DNA of 64,000 nt, from NCBI RefSeq assembly GCF_016427555.1, contig NZ_JAELVS010000002.1, forward strand, positions 372,001-436,000, in the 5' to 3' direction. Below are positions 17,156-25,917 of this stretch, in pieces (position 1 is the stretch's first letter; the number at the start of each line of letters is the position of its first letter). The position numbers and the translations under genes are program-made. The notes beneath the pieces were generated by a model. It was not told the origin of the DNA and did no database searches. It saw only the letters and a list, made by a program, of their open reading frames with translations. Source of the stretch: Marinobacter litoralis. GTDB lineage: Bacteria > Pseudomonadota > Gammaproteobacteria > Pseudomonadales > Oleiphilaceae.

Positions 17156-18277
17156 GTGATTAAAGCCGTCATCAGCGGAACCGGCCTGTATACGCCGCCC
17201 GCCACCATCGAAAACGACGAACTGGTTGAGGCCTTCAACCAGTATGTGGATCTATACAACACCGAACACGCGGAAGAGATTGAGCGCGGTGATTTGGCGG
17301 CGTTGCAACCCTCGTCATCTGCGTTTATCGAGAAAGCATCGGGTATCAAACGCCGGCATGTTATCGATCGCGAAGGTATTCTTGATCCTGAGCGCATGGC
17401 TCCGTACATTCCCGAGCGCAGCAACGACGAGCGCTCCGTGCAGTGTGATATGGCGGTTGATGCCTGTAAAGAGGCGCTGGAACAAGCCGGTAAAACCGTT
17501 GCTGATGTTGATGCTGTCATCGTTGCCTGTTCGAATCTGCAGCGGGCATACCCTGCAGTTTCCATCGAAGTTCAGCAAGCCTTGGGGATTGAAGGGTTTG
17601 CATACGACATGAACGTGGCGTGCAGCTCCGCTACTTTTGGGTTGCAAGCTGCGGCCAACGCCGTTGAAAATGGTACAGCCCGTGCGGTGCTGGTGGTCAG
17701 CCCCGAAATTTGCTCCGGCCATTTGAACTTCCGTGATCGGGACAGCCACTTTATTTTTGGCGATGCCTGCACCGCCATGCTGGTTGAGCGTGAAGAAGAT
17801 GTGAGACCGGGGCAAGGGTTTGCCATTGTCGGCACACGCCTCGTGACCAAGTTCTCCAACAACATCCGCAACAATTTTGGCTTCCTGAACCGTGCGGACG
17901 AATCCGGAGTAGGCAAGCCGGATAAGCTGTTCGTTCAACAAGGGCGCAAAGTATTCAAAGAAGTGTCACCGCTGGTGGCATCTACCATACAGAGCCATTT
18001 GGAATCGTTGGAGCTAGGCCCCGATAATCTGGCGCGCATGTGGCTGCATCAGGCCAACCTCAACATGAACCAATTGATTGCCCGCCGTGTGTTGGGCCGG
18101 GATGCCAGCGTTGAAGAGGCGCCGGTCATTTTGGACGAATACGCCAACACCAGCTCGGCCGGTTCAATCATCGCGTTCCATAAGTTCAAGGATGACCTGC
18201 AGGCCGGCGACGTGGGCGTTATCTGCTCCTTTGGCGCCGGCTACTCCATCGGCAGCGTGATCGTACGCCACCGCTGA
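17156..18277 (+). CDS. Beta-ketoacyl-ACP synthase III (long KAS III)
   Basis: 373 residues starting at GTG 17156. The thiolase-fold catalytic triad is visible: Cys156 in NVACSSATFG, His298 in WLHQANLNMN and Asn331 in YANTSSAGS. KAS III enzymes condense an acyl-CoA primer with malonyl-ACP to start fatty acid synthesis. This protein is longer than E. coli FabH (317) by an N-terminal insertion (VDLYNTEHAEEIERGDLAAL, about 31-50). It resembles the Pseudomonas type that can use medium-chain acyl-CoA rather than acetyl-CoA (family knowledge; substrate here is inferred). It is not next to plsX/fabD, so it is probably an accessory KAS III. Confidence 0.88.
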   Translation: MIKAVISGTGLYTPPATIENDELVEAFNQYVDLYNTEHAEEIERGDLAALQPSSSAFIEKASGIKRRHVIDREGILDPERMAPYIPERSNDERSVQCDMAVDACKEALEQAGKTVADVDAVIVACSNLQRAYPAVSIEVQQALGIEGFAYDMNVACSSATFGLQAAANAVENGTARAVLVVSPEICSGHLNFRDRDSHFIFGDACTAMLVEREEDVRPGQGFAIVGTRLVTKFSNNIRNNFGFLNRADESGVGKPDKLFVQQGRKVFKEVSPLVASTIQSHLESLELGPDNLARMWLHQANLNMNQLIARRVLGRDASVEEAPVILDEYANTSSAGSIIAFHKFKDDLQAGDVGVICSFGAGYSIGSVIVRHR

Positions 18278-18283
18278 TGCGCT

Positions 18284-18691
18284 TTACTCCGTTGCCAGAG
18301 CTCTCAGGGTATCTGGCAGCGGGGTAGACTTCCTGGTGGTCTTGTCCATCCAGACAATTTTCGCGTACCCCTCCGCGTATACGTCCCCCGTGTTCGCATC
18401 TTTCAATAAATGGTAGGTATCCAGGCTGGTATTTCCGGCTTTGCCCGCGTATGTTTCCACCACCACAGTGGCTGGGTGCGTTAATTCCTTCAGAAACGTA
18501 GCGCTGGTCTTTATAATAACGGGACCTGTAGGTTCGCCTGTGCCGCCAAGTTCAAGCTTTGCCAGCCAGACAATACGAGCCTCTTCAAAGAAGCGAAAGT
18601 AAACTGTGTTGTTGGCGTGCCCGTATGCATCCATGTCGCCCCATCTAAGGGCCATGGCAAGGGAGCTGACGAGATTTCCCTGAACTGACAT
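18284..18691 (-). CDS. 4-hydroxybenzoyl-CoA-type (hot-dog) thioesterase
   Basis: 135 residues. The 4HBT active-site region is clear: RWGDMDAYGHANNTVY with catalytic Asp21, then His25 and Asn27-28, followed by the long helix FRFFEEARIVWL. Such enzymes hydrolyse acyl-CoA thioesters. ATG 18691 has a strong GGAGGA upstream. It is convergent with the KAS III gene, only 6 bases apart, suggesting opposed but related roles in acyl-CoA use. The substrate cannot be read from the sequence. Confidence 0.85.
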   Translation of the reverse strand: MSVQGNLVSSLAMALRWGDMDAYGHANNTVYFRFFEEARIVWLAKLELGGTGEPTGPVIIKTSATFLKELTHPATVVVETYAGKAGNTSLDTYHLLKDANTGDVYAEGYAKIVWMDKTTRKSTPLPDTLRALATE

Positions 18692-18780
18692 TTAATTTCC
18701 TCCGGATGACTGAGATAAAAAGAATACAACGCCGGTATTGTCGACTAATGGAATCGGACTAAACAACCCAAGAGATTGAA

Positions 18781-19566
18781 ATGACTCAAACGACTACTCG
18801 GTATTGGAAACTCCCGGCATTGATGCCGATGCTCTTGGTCATCTTGGCCACCATGCCTGCCTCTGCTCAAACCGTGCAAGAGCCGGCAGACCAGCGCGCC
18901 GCACCCGTTAATCCGGCCGACCCTTACGAAAACTGGAATCGCAACGTATTTTCGTTCAACGAAACAGTTGATGAATGGATTCTTCGCCCTGTCGCGCAGA
19001 CTTATCGCGCCGTTACCCCCGATATTGTGGACCGCGGGGTCACTAACTTCTTCAACAACCTGACAGAAATCCGCAACTTCAGTAATAGCCTGTTTCAGCT
19101 TAAGGGCGAGTCTGCGGTTGTAGCGTTCGGGCGTTTCACCTTCAACACGGTATTCGGGTTAGGTGGCATATTCGACGTGGCTACGGCCTTTGATTTGCCC
19201 GAACGGCCGGAAGATTTCGGGCAAACGTTGGGGTATTGGGGCGTTGGCTCCGGACCCTACTTGATGTTGCCGTTTCTCGGGCCCTCGACCCCCCGCCATT
19301 TCTCAGGCCTGGCCTCGGACAGTTTTATTCTGCCCTCGGCATGGGACACAGTTGAAGAGCCGGAAGTGTACTACCTTCGAGCGTTGCAGATTGTCGATAA
19401 GCGCGCGGACCTGATACCCGCAGAAGGCATTATTTCTGGGGATCGGTACACGTTCGTGAGAAATGCCTTTCTTCAGCGTCGTGAATTCCTGATTAACGAT
19501 GGTAAGATCACAGCTGACCCCTTTGCCAATGATGACGAAGACGACCTGATGCTCGAAGATTTCTGA
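18781..19566 (+). CDS. mlaA: MlaA/VacJ-family phospholipid transport protein lacking a lipobox
   Basis: 261 residues. The MlaA core is well matched: NPADPYENWNRNVFSFNETVD, FNTVFGLGGIFDVA and DFGQTLGYWGVGSGPYL, and the GDRYTFVRNAFLQRREF end. MlaA is normally an outer-membrane lipoprotein that passes misplaced phospholipids to MlaC for return to the inner membrane. Here the N-terminus is an ordinary signal peptide (MLLVILATMPASAQ) with no Cys anywhere near the cleavage site, so lipidation is not expected. The tail is acidic. An 18-base gap to the patatin gene suggests one transcript. Confidence 0.88.
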   Translation: MTQTTTRYWKLPALMPMLLVILATMPASAQTVQEPADQRAAPVNPADPYENWNRNVFSFNETVDEWILRPVAQTYRAVTPDIVDRGVTNFFNNLTEIRNFSNSLFQLKGESAVVAFGRFTFNTVFGLGGIFDVATAFDLPERPEDFGQTLGYWGVGSGPYLMLPFLGPSTPRHFSGLASDSFILPSAWDTVEEPEVYYLRALQIVDKRADLIPAEGIISGDRYTFVRNAFLQRREFLINDGKITADPFANDDEDDLMLEDF

Positions 19567-19583
19567 GCACTGTTGGGAGATCG

Positions 19584-21074
19584 ATGTTGATTAAAGATCC
19601 GAGAATAAACCGATTCCGAAAGCAAATGGCGAATGCTCAGAATTATGAGCAATGGAAAGCGGCTGCATTGGAGTTGGACTATCTCGAAGGCAACGTTGAG
19701 TGGAAGGAAGACTTTGCCTCGGATCTGTATCACTACGAGCTGATATACGACAGGCTCTGCAACCTCAAACAATATCGTCAGCAAAACGATTTTGAACGTC
19801 TGAAGCGGGCTCTGCGTGAAGGGCTTCATCACGACCTGGGCAATATGGGTAACCCGGAACTTTATACTTGTTCCCGGGTAGGCACCAAACACCTGGTTGA
19901 AGAGTACATCTCTCAGGTCTGTGAGTCGTTGGATTACCTTTGTGACCATCCAGTGCCGAACTTTTCAGTACACGATAAACTGCAGTTTTTCCGGGATACC
20001 CTGACCAGTTTCGGCCGGCCGGCACTGTTGCTCAGCGGTGGTGCTGGGCTGGGCATGTTTCATTTTGGGGTGATAAAGGCATTGTGGGAGAAAGGTCTGC
20101 TGCCCCAGGTGATTGCCGGGTCTAGCGTTGGCGCTATCATCGCAGGCATTCTGGGCGTTCATACAGACGCCGAGATTCCGGAAATGCTTGTGCCGGAAAA
20201 CCATAATCTCCATGCCTGGAAGTGGCGAGGCTTGTTTAGTGCGCTTCGTGGCGGCGGATTGATGGATCAGGATACCCTGAAACAGTGCCTGCGTGACAAC
20301 ATTGGCGAATATACTTTTGAAGAGGCCTATCTACGCACCGGGCGAAGCGTGAACATCAGTGTGTCGCCGGTACAAGCTCACCAGAAGGCACGGTTGTTGA
20401 GTGGATACACTTCCCCCTATCTGATGATGTGGAGTGCCGCGTTGGCAAGTGCTGCAGTGCCGGGAGTTTTTCCGCCGGTCACTCTGATGAAAAAAGATCT
20501 CAACGGAAACACATTGCCGTACATGCCGCGCCTGAAGTTTGTGGACGGCTCGGTGGTCAGTGATCTACCCGTTGACCGGTTGATGCATTTGTACGATGTG
20601 AATTTCACCATTGTCAGCCAGACTAACCCCCATGTTCTTCCGTTTCTGAACGCCAGAGGCCAGGATGAAAAGCTGTCGTTGCTGAATTTGCCCTCGCACT
20701 TGTTGAAAGCCGAAGTGGCATTTCATGGGCAAGGCTTGTTTGATTTCTTGCGCAAGCGCGTCAAGCCCGAGCTTTTGCGGCAGGCGTCAGGTCAGATGTA
20801 TACGATTATGGCGCAGCGCTATTCAGGCGATGTGACCATCGCGCCCAATTATTCTCTCCGCCACTACCGGCATGTGATGTCCAGCCCGACACCTGAATAC
20901 GTTCGGGAAATGATTCTTCAGGGCGAACGCTCCACCTGGCCGAAAATTTCGATGATTCGCTCCCACGCACGCATATCCAAAACGCTCGAGCGTTGTGTGC
21001 GTCGTTTGAAACACCAAAGTCGCCGTGCTGCCGAGCTGAAATTGGTTAGCAGTGGCGAGGCCAGCAGGCCCTAG
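19584..21074 (+). CDS. DUF3336/patatin-like phospholipase
   Basis: 496 residues. The N-terminal ~135 residues match the DUF3336 region found in front of patatin domains of triacylglycerol-lipase-like proteins. The patatin domain follows: oxyanion loop SGGAGLGMFHFG (151-162), nucleophile elbow GSSVG with Ser181, and the Asp of the Ser-Asp dyad at 321 in VDGSVVSDLP. It is predicted to hydrolyse acyl groups of phospholipids or neutral lipids at the membrane. It directly follows mlaA (17 bases), so an envelope-lipid turnover role is plausible. No signal peptide is seen; location is cytoplasmic or inner-membrane associated. Confidence 0.88.
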   Translation: MLIKDPRINRFRKQMANAQNYEQWKAAALELDYLEGNVEWKEDFASDLYHYELIYDRLCNLKQYRQQNDFERLKRALREGLHHDLGNMGNPELYTCSRVGTKHLVEEYISQVCESLDYLCDHPVPNFSVHDKLQFFRDTLTSFGRPALLLSGGAGLGMFHFGVIKALWEKGLLPQVIAGSSVGAIIAGILGVHTDAEIPEMLVPENHNLHAWKWRGLFSALRGGGLMDQDTLKQCLRDNIGEYTFEEAYLRTGRSVNISVSPVQAHQKARLLSGYTSPYLMMWSAALASAAVPGVFPPVTLMKKDLNGNTLPYMPRLKFVDGSVVSDLPVDRLMHLYDVNFTIVSQTNPHVLPFLNARGQDEKLSLLNLPSHLLKAEVAFHGQGLFDFLRKRVKPELLRQASGQMYTIMAQRYSGDVTIAPNYSLRHYRHVMSSPTPEYVREMILQGERSTWPKISMIRSHARISKTLERCVRRLKHQSRRAAELKLVSSGEASRP

Positions 21075-21079
21075 GAACC

Positions 21080-22771
21080 ATGTACTACGATTTTTTCGGT
21101 TTTCGAGAGCCGCCTTTTTCCATAGCCCCGGATCCACGCTATCTGTATCTGAGTGACCGCCACAAAGAGGCTCTCGCGCACCTCATGTATGGTGTGCAGG
21201 GGCAGGGCGGCTTTATTGTGATCACCGGTGAAGTGGGTACTGGCAAAACCACCGTATGCCGCTGCTTCCTTGATAATGCCCCCGGCCACGTTGATATTGC
21301 GCTCATACTCAACCCCCGGCTTTCAGCGCGGGAGTTATTGTCAGCGGTCTGCGATGAGCTGGAAATTTCCCATGCCGCTGATGCCAGCATCAAGGTGCTA
21401 GTCGATGCGATCAATGCGGACTTGCTCAAAGCGCACGCTGCCGGCCGGCACAAAGTTCTTATTATTGACGAAGCGCAGAACCTGTCTGCCGATGTGCTGG
21501 AACAGCTGCGCCTGCTGACCAACCTTGAAACGGCCGAAAAGAAATTGCTGCAGATTGTTCTGCTTGGGCAGCCTGAACTGCAGGATATTCTGGCACTGCC
21601 CGAGTTGCGCCAGCTCAACCAACGGGTTACAGCACGCTACCATCTGGACGCAATAGATAAGGCGGAACTTCCGGCCTATTTGCAGTACCGGGTCAGCGTC
21701 GCCGGACTTCGAGGAGATTTGTTCACGCCCGGGGCCATCCGCAAGCTCTACAGTGCCAGCCAGGGTGTGCCAAGGCTGATTAACCTGATTAGCGATCGTG
21801 CTCTATTGGGGGCCTACGCCGAGGGTGAGCACCAGATTACCGCGTTACACATCAAGCGAGCAGCCAAGGAAGTCAGTGGGGGAATGAAGCCAAGAGCACC
21901 GAAGCGTGCCCGTTTTGGCGACAGCGTCAGTCATTTGTGGTTGGTGGTTGCGTCCGTATTGATCGCGATTATCAGTACCTTGTGGGTTTTGGATGTGCCG
22001 CAATCGGAATACTTCGCAGAGGGCGATGATGAGCGAGCGGTTTCCGGTGTGATTGAGCGGATCGTGGCGGCGACTACCCCTGAGGACGCGGAAGCTGAGG
22101 AGGCACCGGCCCCAATCGAGCCCCCGAAAACAGACAAGACAGAGTTCCTCCCGGAACAGCACGGCCTTTCGCTCCAGGCGTCGTACGTTGCGCTCTTCGA
22201 TCTATGGGGAAAGGTATACAATCCCGAGGTTGCACCTTACCCATGTCAACATGCTCAAAACGTTGGGCTGGAATGTTTGCAGCGTGAGGGTGCGCGTCGA
22301 ACTCTGGAGTTTCTTAACCGGCCCGCGATCCTCGACTTGCGCTTAGCGCCCGGGCAGGAAGTCCAGGTGGTTTTACAGGCATTGGAGGGCGATGAAGCCA
22401 CTCTAATGACTCCGGAAGGGCCGGTTACCGTTGAATTTCGTCAGCTTGAACAGTACTGGTTTGGTGGGATCCGGGTTCTGTGGCGTGCGCCCGAGTATAA
22501 GAGTGGTGGCGGTGTTTACGCCGATAAAAAAGGCCAAACGCTGTGGATCAGTTCCAAAATGATGGAGCTTGCCGATCGTTACGCGGCCACTGCGCAGGAA
22601 TCTGACCGCATCAAACGCTTAGGTATAGCCGATCAGGTGCGCTGGTATCAAAAGCAGCGCGGATTAACGGTGGATGGCATTCCCGGTGCGATGACCATCA
22701 TTCAGATCCATAACGATCTGGGCATTGAGGCGCCGCGATTGGTAGCACAGTCGGCGGCGGGAAACAGCTAG
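21080..22771 (+). CDS. gspA: GspA/ExeA-type AAA ATPase with peptidoglycan-binding domain
   Basis: 563 residues. The N-terminus MYYDFFGFREPPFSIAPDP is the hallmark of the ExeA/GspA family. Walker A GEVGTGKT is at 50-57 and Walker B LIIDEAQNL near 130. One membrane segment lies at about 286-305. The periplasmic part ends in a peptidoglycan-binding repeat (QVRWYQKQRGLTVDGIPGAMT). In Aeromonas, ExeA with ExeB helps the type II secretin assemble through the peptidoglycan. GspB follows after 3 bases. No other type II secretion genes are in the window. The start lies 5 bases after the patatin stop. Confidence 0.9.
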   Translation: MYYDFFGFREPPFSIAPDPRYLYLSDRHKEALAHLMYGVQGQGGFIVITGEVGTGKTTVCRCFLDNAPGHVDIALILNPRLSARELLSAVCDELEISHAADASIKVLVDAINADLLKAHAAGRHKVLIIDEAQNLSADVLEQLRLLTNLETAEKKLLQIVLLGQPELQDILALPELRQLNQRVTARYHLDAIDKAELPAYLQYRVSVAGLRGDLFTPGAIRKLYSASQGVPRLINLISDRALLGAYAEGEHQITALHIKRAAKEVSGGMKPRAPKRARFGDSVSHLWLVVASVLIAIISTLWVLDVPQSEYFAEGDDERAVSGVIERIVAATTPEDAEAEEAPAPIEPPKTDKTEFLPEQHGLSLQASYVALFDLWGKVYNPEVAPYPCQHAQNVGLECLQREGARRTLEFLNRPAILDLRLAPGQEVQVVLQALEGDEATLMTPEGPVTVEFRQLEQYWFGGIRVLWRAPEYKSGGGVYADKKGQTLWISSKMMELADRYAATAQESDRIKRLGIADQVRWYQKQRGLTVDGIPGAMTIIQIHNDLGIEAPRLVAQSAAGNS

Positions 22772-22774
22772 GTT

Positions 22775-23485
22775 ATGTCATACATACTCGAAGCCTTAAA
22801 AAAATCTGAAGCAGAGCGCCGCCAGGGTAAAGCGCCAGATCTCGGCCAGCAGGTGCAGATGATCTATCGCCCCAAGAAAAAACCGGTATCTGCGGTGGTC
22901 TGGGTGGTGTTGGCGTTGATCATAAACGCCGTGGTTTTAGCCTATGTGTTTTGGCCCTCGAGGCAACTTCCGGAGGCAGCCGGGGTATCAGCAGCCGCTG
23001 TGGAGCCCGGCGCGGAGACCTCCCCGGAAGCGCCTGTACGCGCTTTACAGGCGAAGACAGAGCCAGAATTTCAGCCTGAACCTGTCAGTCAAGTTCCAGT
23101 TAGGCCTGCTGAGCCGCCACAAGCGGTTACAGAATCCGGACTGAATGAGCCTCAATTCGAACAGCCAACGATTATTGTGCCAAACCAGCCTGCGCAACAA
23201 AGCTTACCCGCACCCGTACAAACACGTCCCCAAGAACGCGTACCGCATCTGGTAGAATTGCCGCTTTCGTTTCAAAAGAGTGTTCCTGATTTGATCTTCA
23301 ACAGCCATATCTATTCCTCAGACCCTGCTGCCAGCCGGGTGATGATCAATAACCGATATTTGCGCGCAGGCCAAAGCCTGGGTTCGTTGTTGGTTGAAAA
23401 CATCACAGAAGATGGCGTGGTACTGAGCAAAAATGGCCAGCGCTTTCGGGTCGGAATCGTTCGCGATTGGGTGAGCCCGAGATAA
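22775..23485 (+). CDS. gspB: General secretion pathway protein GspB
   Basis: 236 residues. The start MSYILEALKKSEAERRQGK is typical of GspB/ExeB. One membrane segment lies at about 40-60, then a Pro/Glu/Gln-rich linker, then the GspB C-terminal domain (LPLSFQKSVPDLIFNSHIYS to FRVGIVRDWV). With GspA it forms an inner-membrane complex thought to help insert the GspD secretin. Its stop shares one base with the dinG start (TAATG), so the three genes are likely co-transcribed. Confidence 0.9.
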   Translation: MSYILEALKKSEAERRQGKAPDLGQQVQMIYRPKKKPVSAVVWVVLALIINAVVLAYVFWPSRQLPEAAGVSAAAVEPGAETSPEAPVRALQAKTEPEFQPEPVSQVPVRPAEPPQAVTESGLNEPQFEQPTIIVPNQPAQQSLPAPVQTRPQERVPHLVELPLSFQKSVPDLIFNSHIYSSDPAASRVMINNRYLRAGQSLGSLLVENITEDGVVLSKNGQRFRVGIVRDWVSPR

Positions 23486-25662
23486 TGGCGCTAACCGAAG
23501 ACGTTAAACAGGACATTCAACAAGCGTATCGGGATGTGTTGGCAGGCAAGGGGGTGCGAGCCCGCTATGGTCAGCGCTTGATGATCGCCGAAATTGCCCG
23601 CTACATGGGAGAGATTACCGATAACGACGGTCAGCGCACGTCACCTGCGTCGGCGTGTGTTGTGGAAGCGGGTACCGGTACCGGTAAAACGCTTGCGTAT
23701 TTGATTTCAGCAATACCGGTGGCCAAGGCGTTAGGGAAAACGTTGGTAATTTCCACCGCGACAGTGGCCCTGCAAGACCAGATTGTTCTGAAAGATCTGC
23801 CTGATCTTCGTAAACACAGCAAACTGAAGTTCAACTGGACCCTCGCCAAAGGCCGGGGCCGATACTTGTGCATGTCTCGCCTCGAGGCCCGTTTGCACGA
23901 TGAAGGGCACGGCGACAGCGACACCATGCCACTTTTTCTCTTGGATAACCCGGTTGATGATGAAGCCAGTAGCCGGGCAACGTTTGAGAAAATGCTCGGC
24001 AGCTACGGTTCCCGGGAGTGGGACGGAGACCGCGACCATTGGCCCGAACAAATTCCGGATGAAATCTGGCGGCAAGTCACCACTGACCACCGTCAATGCA
24101 CCAACCGACATTGCGCCTACTTCGATAGCTGCGCTTTTTTTGAAGCCCGAAAAGATCTGGACGACGCCGATATCGTGGTGGCTAACCACGACCTGGTGTT
24201 GGCCGACCTTGCTCTGGGCGGCGGTGCCATTCTCCCCGAGCCGGAAAACGCTTTGTTTATTTTTGACGAGGCGCACCACTTGCCCGACAAAGCACTGAAC
24301 CATTTTGCAGCTTCTGTGCCTTTGAATTCGACCCGTCAATGGCTGAAGCAATTGTCACAGGCTTTGGTAAAAATGCAGCCGTGGCTGCCGGGCGGTTCTC
24401 AGGCGACCAAAGCCGTAGAGAAGATCAGCGTGGCAGGGCGGGACCTCGATATTGCGTTGGCGAAAGTGTACGAAGAGGTTGAAGAAAATACCGGCTGGGA
24501 TTTCAACGAAGAACGCCGGACTGCCCAATGGCGGTATCCGGAAGGCGAACTGCCGGATAGCCTGGCGGAATTGGCCGGCGAAACCCGAATCGTTACGGCC
24601 GGCTTGTGCCGCAATCTCGGAACTCTGGTTGAGGAACTGCAAAGTGCGTTCGATGAACGCAAAGATCCGGAACTGGATCGAGATACCGCCGAATCCTGGT
24701 ATCCGGTTATTGGTGCATTCCATAGCCGCGCCGAAGAACAGCTACGGTTGTGGGAAGCCTGGTCAGAAGGGGCCGTCGCGGCGAAGCCTGATCAGGATGA
24801 AAGTGCTCAGCCGGTTCAGCGTAAAGGCCCGCCGGCTGCGCGATGGTCGGTTCGTCAGCGTTGGGATCACGCCGAAGACATTACGTTGTTCAGCTCACCC
24901 GTGCTGGCAGACAACCTGCTGTATTCGCGATTATGGTCACGCGTTTATGGCGCGGTATTGACCAGTGCAACTTTGACGGCGCTGGGTCGATTTGACCGTC
25001 TGCGCTCACGGGCAGGGCTTCCGGAAGCAAGCCGGTACATGGTCGTTCCCAGCTCATTTAAATATAACGAAATGGCCACGGTGGAAGTGCCTGCGATTGA
25101 AGCTCTGCCGACGGATGAAGGGTTTGGTGATGCGCTGATAAAACGCCTGCCGGATTTGTGGGCGGGCGAGAAGGCTACGTTGGTTTTGTTTACTTCGCGC
25201 CGACAAATGCAGCAGGTAAGGGACGCGTTGGCGCCGGAGTATCCGGAGCTGATTCTGACTCAGGACGATATGGCCAAGAACGAAGTGCTGCGAACCCACT
25301 GTGGCCGAATCGATGAAGGCAAAGCCAGTGTGCTTTTTGGGGTTGCCAGTTTTGCCGAAGGTATCGATTTACCGGGTAAATATTTGCACCACGTTGTCAT
25401 TACCCGACTGCCGTTTTCAGTGCCTGATGATCCCATCGAAGCCAGTCTGGCGGAGTGGGTCACGCAGCGAGGTGGCAATCCCTTTATGGAAATCACTGTG
25501 CCGGATGCGTCGGTGAAGTTGGTTCAAGCGGTAGGGCGCCTGTTACGGACTGAGCAAGACACCGGCCGCGTGACGATTCTAGATCGCCGCATTGTTGCCC
25601 GACGATACGGGCAGTTGCTTTTGGATGCGCTGCCGCCTTTCCGCCGGCTCATTGAGCACTGA
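23485..25662 (+). CDS. dinG: ATP-dependent DNA helicase DinG
   Basis: About 725 residues from ATG 23485. XPD-like superfamily 2 helicase: Walker A EAGTGTGKT (61-69), four Cys of an iron-sulfur cluster (130, 206, 211, 217), DEAH (262-265) and the C-terminal motif GRLLRTEQDTGRV. DinG is a 5'-3' DNA helicase that resolves R-loops and D-loops and helps replication pass transcribed genes. A longer in-frame TTG start would lie inside gspB and is not needed. It is convergent with the MalT-like regulator gene downstream. Confidence 0.93.
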   Translation: MALTEDVKQDIQQAYRDVLAGKGVRARYGQRLMIAEIARYMGEITDNDGQRTSPASACVVEAGTGTGKTLAYLISAIPVAKALGKTLVISTATVALQDQIVLKDLPDLRKHSKLKFNWTLAKGRGRYLCMSRLEARLHDEGHGDSDTMPLFLLDNPVDDEASSRATFEKMLGSYGSREWDGDRDHWPEQIPDEIWRQVTTDHRQCTNRHCAYFDSCAFFEARKDLDDADIVVANHDLVLADLALGGGAILPEPENALFIFDEAHHLPDKALNHFAASVPLNSTRQWLKQLSQALVKMQPWLPGGSQATKAVEKISVAGRDLDIALAKVYEEVEENTGWDFNEERRTAQWRYPEGELPDSLAELAGETRIVTAGLCRNLGTLVEELQSAFDERKDPELDRDTAESWYPVIGAFHSRAEEQLRLWEAWSEGAVAAKPDQDESAQPVQRKGPPAARWSVRQRWDHAEDITLFSSPVLADNLLYSRLWSRVYGAVLTSATLTALGRFDRLRSRAGLPEASRYMVVPSSFKYNEMATVEVPAIEALPTDEGFGDALIKRLPDLWAGEKATLVLFTSRRQMQQVRDALAPEYPELILTQDDMAKNEVLRTHCGRIDEGKASVLFGVASFAEGIDLPGKYLHHVVITRLPFSVPDDPIEASLAEWVTQRGGNPFMEITVPDASVKLVQAVGRLLRTEQDTGRVTILDRRIVARRYGQLLLDALPPFRRLIEH

Positions 25663-25690
25663 CTCACTGCACCTGATTCCCACCAAAAAA

Positions 25691-25717
25691 AAGAGCCAGC
25701 CCGTAAGGGTGGCTCTT
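25691..25717 (-). terminator. Strong hairpin with T-run on the minus strand
   Basis: Stem AAGAGCCA / TGGCTCTT with an inner CCC/GGG pairing and loop GTAA. On the minus strand it is followed by a run of eight T's (A's at 25685-25692 on the plus strand); on the plus strand only a short CTCTT ends the stem. It may serve both convergent genes, but best fits leftward transcripts. Confidence 0.65.
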
Positions 25718-25889
25718 GTCGAAAGGGTTCTAATCGAACCCGGGCGTCCAAACAACGCGAAACAAGGAGACTGAAGGCCTGAGTTTCAGATCTCGCGTGA
25801 GGCGTTAACCTCACTGTGAAATCATAATAAGGCGTAAAGGGGCTTAAAGGGATCGTCCTAAAGGCGTAGTGGGTAGGCTTAATGTGGGA

Positions 25890-25913
25890 AAAGTGTGACG
25901 TGAGTCACACTTT
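25890..25913 (-). terminator. Hairpin terminator of the MalT-like gene; also a CRP-like palindrome
   Basis: Perfect 10-bp stem AAAGTGTGAC / GTCACACTTT with loop GTGA, 5 bases after the stop of the leftward regulator gene, followed on the minus strand by TTTTCCC. The same bases contain TGTGA-N6-TCACA, the exact CRP/Vfr consensus, but the site lies between two gene ends, so the terminator reading is preferred. Confidence 0.6.
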
Positions 25914-25917
25914 AGGA

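Larger units (their letters stand above)
25663..25917. other. Hairpin-rich convergent intergenic region
   Basis: 255 bases between dinG and the regulator gene without an open frame of note. It carries a strong hairpin (25691-25717), GGGTTC-TAATC-GAACCC (25725-25741), CTGAA/TTCAG (about 25771-25789), GTGAGG-CGTTAA-CCTCAC (25797-25814) and a 10-bp perfect hairpin at its right end. The first and last fit terminators; the middle ones are unexplained. Confidence 0.5.

Noticed and set aside
25725..25741. Hairpin GGGTTC-TAATC-GAACCC resembling a tRNA T-arm
   Set aside because: The loop is not TTCRANY and there is no acceptor, D or anticodon arm nearby. Not a tRNA or tmRNA end.
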